In this document: piece by piece, positions 55,258 to 64,000 of the stretch | How positions within the stretch are numbered: the first letter of the stretch is position 1 | Layout: each line of letters opens with the position of its first letter | DNA from: Takakia lepidozioides | Taxonomy: Eukaryota; Streptophyta; Takakiopsida; Takakiales; Takakiaceae | Reading direction: 5' to 3' | Assembly (NCBI GenBank): GCA_030704615.1 | Contig: CM060733.1 | Span: 31,372,001 to 31,436,000 of the forward strand | DNA: 64,000 nt | Position numbers and translations under genes: made by a program | Notes under the pieces: generated by a model | Told to the model about the DNA's origin: nothing | Seen by the model: only the letters and a program-made list of their open reading frames with translations | The model's database searches: none

Positions 55258-55787
55258 ATGACTGATTGTTCTGAGCGGGCTGAGTACTTAGAGATTTCCA
55301 ACTCTTCTATCTTGGAGTTTCCGCCTCGGATAGCGAAGGGATGGGTGAGTAAAAGCCGCGCGACATTTGGCGACCATACTGGGGAACTGGGTCATGAACA
55401 ACCAGATGTGACAGGCATCTGGTGGGATCATGGTGGTTGGAGAATTAAAGAATTGATGTGAATCAAATTCCTTGTGAAACTGAGAAGGAAAGATTGTCCA
55501 AACGATTCTTCCAGAGGTTTTTGGAATTGCCAGACGGTTGTAAAGAAAACATTCTTAAGAGAGTGCATGATGCTGACCCTGAGTGGGGTCTGGAGAAAGG
55601 AGTGATAAAGATTTATCAGGTGGCCTATAGAGGAAGAGCACGTTGGTTACCAACATTGGTATATGTGATAGCATTGCTATCCATTAAGCGAGTAGAGTTT
55701 GAAGGCTGGGAGGAAAGAAAAGTGAATGTTTATACTCATATGCATGAAGAGCTTGTACTAGTAAAGAATTGGATTCCAAAGGATAGT
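55258..55787 (+). pseudogene. E4 gag N-terminal region, cut by E5
   Basis: Same protein as 49839-50534, with a shift near 55455 and an abrupt end at NWIPKD where the E5 LTR starts. The rest of E4 lies beyond E5, outside the window. Confidence 0.8.
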
Positions 55788-56668
55788 TGTTAGAGGACTG
55801 CCGGGGACTTAGACACTTTTACAGGATCTGAGGAGTACCCTTAATTTTTGCACAGAATGAGACCAACAGGAGCCTTAGGGGTGATAGCAGTGCACTATAG
55901 AGGGGGGTTACACAGCCAGTCACAGCCAACACAGCCCGTCACAGTCGTCACAGCCAACACAGCCAATCACATCCAACACAGCCCCGTCACAGTCGTCACA
56001 GCCAACACAGCCCATCACAGCCAACACAGCCCGTCACAGCCGACACAGCCACACAGCCAGTCACAGCCCGACACAGCCCAACACAGTCGCACAGCCAGTC
56101 ACAGCCCGTCACAGCCAGTCACAGCTTGACACAGCTGTCACGACCATAGGGAACGGATAGCAGGACAGGGAACGACTGTGGGGAACAACATCTGCTAATG
56201 GAACATGACGGTTAGTGAGGAAAACGGTTAGAACAACTGGTAGGAAAATAAAGCGAGGAGCGAGGACGGGATGGGGATCACTTCTGGAGATCACGGCTGG
56301 GAATCGGTTCTGGACATGGATTGTGGAGATCACTTCTTGACATGACTTCGGGAGGGGACTTCGGACATCACGGAGGGAAATGTTCTTCCATTAAGCATCA
56401 CAGATCATCCTCCTTCTGCTCCGTGCTCTCCCTCTTTCTGCTCATAGATACGCTCTCTGCCACAGTAGAATTATAATGTAGAGCAGATTAGAGACTCCAG
56501 GGCTTTAGCCTGATACTTGATAGATATTAATCTGATACATACTTCATACTCACACTGTGTAGAGAGATCTGAATGAAGCTGTGGAATGAATGGATGAGTT
56601 GATGGAATCCGATAGATTGATGAAGCAAACTGATACTTAATTATCAATAGTAAGGTAGCTAGCTAACA
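55788..56668 (+). mobile_element. 5' LTR of E5
   Basis: 881 bp, TGTTAG to CTAACA. Minisatellite at about 55903-56150. Ends AGGTAGCTAGCTAACA as in the other copies. Confidence 0.88.
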
Positions 56669-56725
56669 TGAATGCGGAAAGGAAAACAAATAGGAAACAC
56701 CCCCATGATACACTAGCTGTAGGTC

Positions 56726-57420
56726 ATGACTAATTGTTCTGCGCGGGCTGAGTACTTAGAGATTTCCAACTCTTCTATCTTGGAGTTTCCACCTCGGATA
56801 GCGAAGGGATGGGTGAGTAAAAGCCGAGCGACATTTGGCGACCATACTGGGGAACTGGGTCATGAACAACCATATGTGACAGGCATCTGGTGGGATCATG
56901 GTGGATGGAGAATTAAAGAATTTGATGTGAATCAAATTCTTTGTGAAACTGAGAAGGAAAGATTGTCCAAACGATTCTTCCAGAGGTATTTGGAATTGCC
57001 AGACGGTTGTAAAGAAAACATTCTTAAGAGAGTGCATGATGCTGACCCTGAGTGGGGTCTGGAGAAAGGAGTGATAAAGATTTATCAGGTGGCCTGTAGA
57101 GGAAGAGCACGTTGGTTACCAACATTGGTTATGTGATAGCATTGCTATCCATTAAGCGAGTAGAGTTTGAAGGCTGGGAGGAAAGAAAAGTGAATGTTTA
57201 TACTCATATGCATGAAGAGCTTGTACTGGTAAAGAATTGGATTCCAAAGGATATTTTGTGGATCAAACTCACACCAAGAACAGCTTTCCAGACTTGTTTG
57301 CCATATGGTTATATGGTAACGGAGACTTCAAGTATAGCCAAGGGTGCATTGAAGCTTGAAAGAAACCCAGGCATATACGAGAGATATTACAGAAGAGAGT
57401 TTTGGTTATTGCCACATTAA
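56726..57420 (+). pseudogene. E5 gag N-terminal region
   Basis: Same protein as 49839-50534 (SNSSILEFPPRIAKG, WIPKDILWIKLTPRTAFQ). One base is missing near 57130, which splits the frame. Confidence 0.75.
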
Positions 57421-57442
57421 AAAGAAATGAAAGACATGGGAC

Positions 57443-58794
57443 ATGAGTGATGAAAGAGAAGCTAGACGCCAGAGATATTCAGCAAAAAGAGAAAGCTATC
57501 TGAAAGCTAATTATCCATATCTTTGGGAGAGAGGAATAGACATAGGGGAATCATCTGGACCTCTCACACCATTAAGATCAAAGAGTACATCACCCATACC
57601 AGAAGAACTAGAGTTGGATGCCACTCCTTCTGTTTCTTTGCAAGAAAGATTAAGGAATTGGTACGGGAAGAAGATCAATCACGAGGTGAAAGATCTGAGG
57701 TACATCCCTGGATAAAAGATTTGACAGAAATTTTTTGATAAGAGTTGGCATGGAACACCAAAAGCAGGAACTCCAGTTTCTGAAGCAGAAGGTGAAGAAG
57801 GAGGAGAGGATGTGGCAGAGCCAACGGAGAGTTCAGACTCTCCAACACCATTGCAGTTGAGTTACATGAGTGAAGAAGAAACCCAAGGGCAGAACTTGGA
57901 GGATGAAAACAGAGAGAAGAAATTGGAAGAGGAAGAATATGAAGAAGTAGACCCAACAGCTGAGGTTGAGACTACAACCAGGACATCCCAACCCGTTGGA
58001 CCTGGATCAAGTGGAGCACTTGGATCACAGGCCAACGAAGGTGTCGGCTCAGGGGGATCAGGCGGGCTGCCTGGATCTGGCTCTGGGGGACAGGGAGTGT
58101 GGGAAGTAGTGCAACTGAAGCTGGGAATACTGTGAATATCGTGGGGCCGGAAGCAGGGAGTGCTCAAGGGCCACCACTTGGTGGAAGATCCACCACAAAA
58201 ACAACAGGTCCAGAAGGACCAGCACCAGCAAGGGTGCCAGCACCTGTCAGTGGGCAGAAGGTAGGGCCACAGATGGCGTTACAACCAACACGGGCAAAAC
58301 CACCTTTTCCAATATATTCAGGAAAAGGGGATCCCGATGTACACATTAGCCAATTTGAGCACATGTGTATAGTGAACAATGAGAATGGCGATGATGCCAA
58401 GATGAGATTGTTTCCTTGTTCACTTATCAAGAAAGCAAGTGAATGGTATGCAAGATTCCCTGATAATCATTTCCTAACCTGGAATGGCTTGAATACAACA
58501 TTCCGAAATAGGTTCAGGACAAGTAAAACTGAGGATGAAGTGTATGGAAGTTTACAACAGTTAAAGCAAAAGAAGCATGAAACTGTTGAGGAGTATATGG
58601 AAAAGATGGAATTGATGATGAAAAAGCTGGCTGCAGTACCAGCACCCGGTTTACAGAAGACTTGGTTTGTGAGTGGACTAAGACCAGAGTTGCAAAAGAA
58701 AGTGGATATGTTACCCCATAATACAGTGGAGAAGGCATTTGAAACTGCAAACAGAATTGAGCAATTGGGAATGCTCAGGAGAGAAAAGGGATGA
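57443..58794 (+). pseudogene. E5 gag (capsid-like) with three frameshifts
   Basis: MSDEREARRQRYSAKRESY, an acidic linker, then FPIYSGKGDPDVHISQFEHM and ASEWYARFPDNHFLTWNGL. Shifts near 57660-57740, 58110 and 58790 relative to E2. Confidence 0.8.
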
Positions 58795-59400
58795 TGAGGA
58801 CCCTGAGGATGAGTCAGATGAAGAAGAAGAGCAAGAACTAAAAAGGAAGAGTAAGAGAAAGGAGAAGTTGAAGAGGGATAACTATGAGAAAAGATTGGAA
58901 GAAATCTTGAAGAAGTATGCCACAGAGGCTGCAACACATTGGAGGAAGGGTGTATGGTGTGCAAAGTGCCAGAATGAAGGCCATACCACCACAGAATGCC
59001 ACATGAAGGAGAAACACTGTACTATCTGTAAAATGGATAACCATTCTACTGAGAATTGTTACTACAACAGAAGGACAGCTGCAAGAGAACCTAGGCAAGT
59101 AAGGGTGCATCAGGTGCAGCCCCAGCCAAGAAGAAACAATGATCAGGACCACTATGGTAGGTCTGGTGGTTATAACAATGGCATGGAAGGAGAGGTAATT
59201 CAACAGGGAATTACCAAGGAAATTCCAGAGGCAACTATCAGGGTAATCCAAGGGGGAATTACCAGCCCGGGAATCAGGATTACAGAAATAATCCAAGAGC
59301 AGACCAAGGGCAAGGACCCAATGGTGAAGAACTATGTTACTATTGTAATCAGCCAGGACATCGCAAGGCAGCCTGTTCATTCTGGATAAGACACCAGAAT
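58795..59400 (+). pseudogene. E5 nucleocapsid, zinc knuckles
   Basis: CAKCQNEGHTTTEC and CTICKMDNHSTENC are in frame. The third knuckle is shifted after a change in the GN-rich repeat near 59195. Confidence 0.8.
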
Positions 59401-59403
59401 GAG

Positions 59404-60723
59404 ATGAGAGCTCCTGTGAATGAGGGCCCAGTGGTGGCAGCTCACATGGTTAGGCCATGTGTTGTACCAGAAGTAAGTACAATGATAGTAACCAGAAGTA
59501 AAGCCAAAATAATACCTCCAGTAGAAGAGGAAGAAGATGAGACTGGAAGTGGCAATGATATGCCTGAAGATGAAGAGACTTGGAAAGATGAGAAGGAACT
59601 GCACAAGGAAGTGGCAGATACTATAAGGGAAATGCAAAAGAGTACTGAAGGTGGTAGTGATATACCTGAAGATGATGAGGCTTGCAGAGAGGAGAAGGAA
59701 CTACACAAGGAAGTGGCAGATACCATAAGGGAAATGCAGAAGAGTACATATATTCCTGTGGCAGATTCCTCTTATTCTGATGGAGAAGAAGAAGTGAGTG
59801 AGGAGGAAAAGAAGAAAGAAGATGCAGACATGCAAAGTAATGAAGAGACTTTGGCTGAAGTAATATGCCAGACCAAAGCAGAAATTACCATTGGACAGCT
59901 ATTGGCTGTGGCACCTTATTGTAGGCACAGGCTGTATCAAGCAATCAATCGAATTGCCCAGGAGACAGGAAACACAGACCTGAACAGCAAGGTGACCAGT
60001 TATAATGTGAAGCCGGAAGGGCGAGAAACAGTCATGGACTTTGATGATTCTATGCCAGTAATCCAATTGAGAATTGGAAGCACAGAACTAACTAATGTAC
60101 TGATAGATGGAGGTTCTAGAGTAAATATCATGACAGACCAATTGAGAAAGAAGCTTGGTCTAAGTAACATGAAACCAGCCCCATTTACAGTAACAATGGC
60201 AGATCAAAGAAGTGTAGAGCCATTGGGATTAATAAGAAGAGTTAAGATACAGATACAGAAGATGATCTTTATGATCACAGTAACTGTGTTGAAGATGGAT
60301 GAAGTCATGGAGGCTTACTCCTTATTATTGGGACGTCCGTGGCTGAAACAGGCCAGGGTATTCCATGACTGGAATTCTCAGTTACTAACCGTGCATAATG
60401 GGATACACGAGATACAAATTACCACAAAGAAATCTAGTAGATTACCTGCTACAAGAAGACCTCGAGGAGTCAGAGAGTATGACTGGAGAGAAGGACTGGA
60501 TGAGGAGCAGGAAGCTACCCTGTTTGCTGCACACCTAGAGTGGGAGCAAGTTGCAGAGATGCGGCTGGAAAGCCTAAGTTGTTTAAGAGGTATCTATTGT
60601 GGTGTAGTGATAGCAACACCAACTGAAGAGGAAACCAGCAGTTACCCATCACATTTCTATGAAGAAGGAGAAGGAGAAATGGAAATCCTAAGAGGAACCA
60701 GCCACTGTGAGCTTACAGGATGA
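59404..60723 (+). pseudogene. E5 protease region with duplicated acidic segment
   Basis: 439 codons open. The segment EKELHKEVADTIREMQKST occurs twice (59562-59650 and 59665-59750) where E2 has it once. The active site reads VLIDGGSRVNIM, with Arg where E2 has Gly. AYSLLLGRPWLKQA and VREYDWREGLDEEQEATL follow. Overlaps the RT frame by 17 nt. Confidence 0.8.
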
Positions 60724-61759
60724 AGTGGTGACTGGTTGGACAATCACAGCTGATGAGCAGGTGAGGGAAGTGAATGTGGGAACTAAAGAGGAACCGAGGA
60801 TGGTGAAAGTAGGAGCTGATTTGGAGCCAGAATTCTTTGAAGAAGCTAAGAGCTTGTTCATCAAATACAGAGATGTATTTGCTTGGAGCTATGAGGATCT
60901 AAAAGGGATACCACCTGAAGTCTGTCAGCATAAGATTGAACTGGAACCAGGGTCAGTACCAATCAAGCAGGCGAGGTACAGAATGAATCCCAACTACGCA
61001 CAGAAGGTTAGAGAAGAGATCAAGAAGTTGGCTGAGGCTAAGTTTATATACCCAATAGAGTATACAACTTGGTTGTCACCCATTGTTATAGTTCCCAAGA
61101 AGAATGGTAAACTAAGAGTATGTGTGAACTACAAGAAGCTGAATGCTTGTACGAAGAAAGATCCTCTTCCTTTGCCATTCACAGAAGCAATATTGGACAC
61201 TGTGGCAGGCCATGAGATGTACTCATTCATGGATGGCTTCAGTGGATATAATCAAGTGCAAGTGGCAGAAGGAGACCAAGGAAAAACAGCTTTCATCACA
61301 GACTGGGGTGCTTATGCATACAAATTCATGCCCTTTGGACTTTGTAATGCACCAGCGACCTTTCAGAGAGTGATAAGTGAATCTTTTCATGAGTATCTGG
61401 ATGATTTCATGCAGGTGTTCTTGGATGATTTCAGTGTGTACAGCTCTAAGAATGAGCACTTGCATAAATTGGAGTTATGCTTGGCCAGATGCAGGATGAG
61501 AGGTCTGGGCCTGAATCCAGAGAAGTGTACTTTCTGTGTGAACTCAGGGGTGCTTCTGGGACACATTGTGTGTAAGAGGGGACTTCTTGTGGATCCCAGG
61601 AAAACAGAGGCCATTAAAGCCTCTCCACCACCAGTGAATGTTAAGAGTCTAAGGAGATTCCTTGGGCAGACCAGTTATTACAGAAGATTTGTCAAAAGGT
61701 ATGCACAAATAGCAGCACCATTGAGCAAGCTTCTGAAGAAAGATGCAGTGTTTGCCTAG
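60707..61759 (+). pseudogene. E5 reverse transcriptase
   Basis: The best preserved RT of the family: PIVIVPKKNGKLRVCVNYKKL, FMDGFSGYNQVQVAEGDQGK, FMPFGLCNAPATFQRV, the catalytic VFLDDFSVYS and LNPEKCTFCVNSGVLLGH. It ends at a TAG (61757-61759) where E2 has TGG, just before the RNase H. Confidence 0.88.
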
Positions 61760-62413
61760 ACAGCTGAATGTCAACAGGCGTTTGAGGAACTTACACTGTC
61801 AGTAACAACTACACATGTGCTGATTAACCCTCACTGGCATGTAGTATTTCATGTTCACTGTGATGCGTCAGGAGAAGCGTTGGGAGCGGTGTTAGCCCAG
61901 AATGTTACAGGAAATATTGATTCACCTGTGTACTATGCTAGCAGGTTGATGAACAGTGCTGAAAGGAACTATAGCACAACTGAAAGAGAAGCATTGACAA
62001 TGATTTATGCAGTCAAGAAATTCAGGCATTACCTATTGGGAAGAAAGTTTATGTTTTATGTGGATCACCAGGCTCTGATATATCTAGTGAACAAACCTTT
62101 GATAAGTGGAAGGATAGCGAGGTGGTTAATAATCCTGCATGAGTTTGAGTTCAAAGTTATTTACAAGCCTGACCGTTTGCATCTTGTGGCAGATCATTTA
62201 TCACGACTAACAACAGGAGAGGCCGCCACAGGAGTGGACGATCAGTTACCTGATGCGAGTTTATTTGTAATGGAGGTGCAAGGAAGTGCAGATGAATGGT
62301 TAGATTGGCAGTGGCCAATCAGATACTACCTTACTCATGGTCAATGCCCACCTAGTTATGGTAAGGAGCAGAGGAAGAGAATCGCTATCAAAGCTCTACT
62401 TACACTATGGTAG
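61760..62413 (+). pseudogene. E5 RNase H
   Basis: VFHVHCDASGEALGAVLAQN, YSTTEREALTMIYAVKKFRH, FYVDHQALIYLVNKPL and KPDRLHLVADHLSRL. A missing base near 62390 ends the frame early. Confidence 0.82.
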
Positions 62414-63048
62414 GGAGCAGAATGTATAAGCTAGTACCTGATGGAGTACTAAAACGATGCTTGTACCACCATGAAGTAAATAAAGTTTTGGAGGAAGTTC
62501 ATAAAGGAGTGGCTGGAGGTCATTTTGGAGAAGAGACTACCAGTAGAAAGATACTACTCGCAGGTTACTGGTGGCCTACTTTGTTCAAAGATGTACACAA
62601 GTATTGTCAGAGTTGTGATGAATGTCAGAGGCTGGGACCTTTGCAGAGATCTGGGAAAATGTCTTTGCATCCTACAATGCCTACGGAACCATTTCAGAAA
62701 TGGGGACTAGACTTTGTTGGACCAATTAACCCACCAGCCAAGAATACACAGAACAGGTACATAATTACAGCCACAGATTATACTACGAAGTGGGTGGAAG
62801 CTAAAGCTTTGAGGGACAACACAGCCAAGTCCACAACAAGGTTTCTGTATGAGAACATACTTACACGATTTGGCTGTCCCTTGGAATTTATCAGTGATCA
62901 AGGAAGTCACTTCATTAATGAGACCATTGAATTGTTGACTAAAGAGTTCATGATTGTGCATAGGAAGAGTACAACATATTACCCACATGGTAATGGACAG
63001 GCGGAGGCTACCAACAGACACATAGGAAACATGAATTATACCATGTAG
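62407..63048 (+). pseudogene. E5 integrase with internal deletion after the DDE triad
   Basis: H-H and CQSCDEC zinc-binding residues, WGLDFVGP, FISDQGSHF and NGQAEATNR give all three catalytic residues. After TNRH about 290 bp present in E3 (from IVNANRTDWD to RKHELY) is missing, and GTGGAAG has become GTAGAAG (stop at 63046-63048). Confidence 0.82.
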
Positions 63049-63953
63049 AAGAAGTACGTACAGATACAGCTGATAATATGACCAGAATTCAGATGAAGAG
63101 AAAGGAACAGTTTGATGAAGGCAAGTTAAAGACTTTTAAGACGGGGGAATTGGTTCTATGGTTGCAGAAGAAAGGAAAGATTAAAGCTTCTAAGCTTAAA
63201 TCACCATGGAAAGGACCTTATGTCATACAAAAGATGTATGATAACAACACCGCCATGTTACAAACCATTAACAAAGAGATGCTGGGAAGAGTCAATGCAA
63301 ATAAGTTGAAGGGGTACACTGGTATCCATGACAAACCAGTGCAGCATGATTTGCATGTTGAAACGCAAAAGAAGTCACGGGCTGCACCCGTGATACCAAC
63401 GGAGTATGGAACACTTGACGCTAGGCCGAGCATATATGATCTGGGCGGGCAGAACAAGCAAGAAACAGCCTGTCACAGCCCATCACGACGGGACACAGCC
63501 CATCACGACGTGACACAGGCTATCACAGCCCATCACGACGTGACACAGCATATCACAGCCCAGCACGGAGCAAATACAGCCTATCACAACCTACCACAGC
63601 GTGTCACAGCCTATCACAGCTTACCACAGTGCATCACAGCCTATCACAGCGTACCACCGTATGACACAGCCTGTCACAGCTCAACACAGCCTACTAGGGT
63701 TACACAATCCATAGAATCAGTGACAGGTGGACACAGGATAACTTCAGGGAAATGGCCGGCGAAAGAAAGGACGGAAGCCAGTTTAAAAATGGACACGTGG
63801 AAGTCAGGGCGCGACACACAGCTGAGAAGGAAGTGCAAGAGCAGGTGTCATAAAGAAAGAGGACAAGAATGGCCGTCAAAATACCTAATCAGCGCGTCAA
63901 ATTGGATGAATGGCGGGCCCATTAATGAATACGGAAAAAGGGGAACGGAATAA
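63049..63953 (+). pseudogene. E5 integrase C-terminus and polyprotein tail
   Basis: IQMKRKEQFDEGKLKTFKTG, LKSPWKGPYVIQKMYDNN, then the repeat-encoded YHSLPQCITAYHSVPPYD part and GKWPAKERTEASLKMDTWKS. Ends at TAA 63951-63953. Confidence 0.78.
63462..63700 (+). repeat. Coding minisatellite in the E5 tail
   Basis: Tandem units of TATCACAGCCCATCACGACG type, encoding His/Ser/Arg/Asp-rich repeats. Same repeat family as in E2 and E3 tails. Confidence 0.85.
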
Positions 63954-64000
63954 ACGGCAAGTACAGAAAAGTGAAATTCTTGTCACATGTGTGATCCTAG

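Larger units (their letters stand above)
55788..64000 (+). mobile_element. Ty3/gypsy element E5, LTR to tail (runs off window)
   Basis: Plus strand: LTR 55788-56668, gag region from 56726, zinc knuckles, protease 59404-60723, RT 60707-61759, RNase H to 62413, integrase 62407-63048, tail to 63953. Same family and order as E2. Frameshifts near 57130, 58110 and 58790, a stop at 61757, another shift near 62390, and an integrase deletion show that it is inactive. Confidence 0.88.

Overview
The window is nuclear DNA from a land plant that is probably not a seed plant (fern, lycophyte or hornwort are the best fits; this is inference). Evidence: the C-terminal part of a bacterial-type squalene-hopene cyclase; copies of mitochondrial atp1 and nad9 that carry group II intron sequence and many codons needing C-to-U editing; and large Ty3/gypsy retrotransposons. 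A gap of exactly 500 Ns marks it as a scaffolded draft assembly.

Layout. 1-904 and 13184-14087 are the arms of a near-perfect inverted repeat carrying the end of the cyclase gene. The intact reading frame is on the left; the right copy has a premature stop. Between the arms lie about 4.4 kb of mostly non-coding DNA (one MITE-like element, one minisatellite, one possible exon) and a 7.8 kb tandem array (5361-13184). The array has three full units and one partial unit of about 2,274 bp. Each full unit holds the 3' exon of nad9, a spacer, the 5' part of atp1 and a stretch of group II intron sequence, as expected if a small recombinant mitochondrial circle was copied head to tail.

15.3-21.7 kb is a decayed minus-strand Ty3/gypsy element with about 2.9 kb of extra charged-linker coding sequence between RNase H and integrase. 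21.7-31.3 kb is the least familiar part: a minus-strand, intron-containing block with a ParB-like GQHT domain at the upstream end and three tandem FCP1/NLI-type HAD domains at the downstream end. All three HAD domains have altered or lost catalytic residues, but one has a fully coherent 313-codon three-exon model. Nine copies of one 24-bp hyphenated palindrome are spread across this block and I found none elsewhere in the window.

31.4-64 kb is mostly a nest of one Athila/Tat-like Ty3/gypsy family, called E1-E5 here. Its order is LTR, gag, protease, RT, RNase H, integrase, a repetitive tail, a long coiled-coil extra ORF, then LTR. E2 (minus) is inserted in the extra ORF of E3; E4 (plus) is inserted in the integrase of E3; E5 (plus) is inserted in the gag of E4. 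The same CACAGCC-type minisatellite occurs in the LTRs and, in frame, in the polyprotein tail. A CACTA-type DUF4218 fragment and a RING-H2 gene lie between E1 and E2. All the retroelements carry stops or frameshifts.
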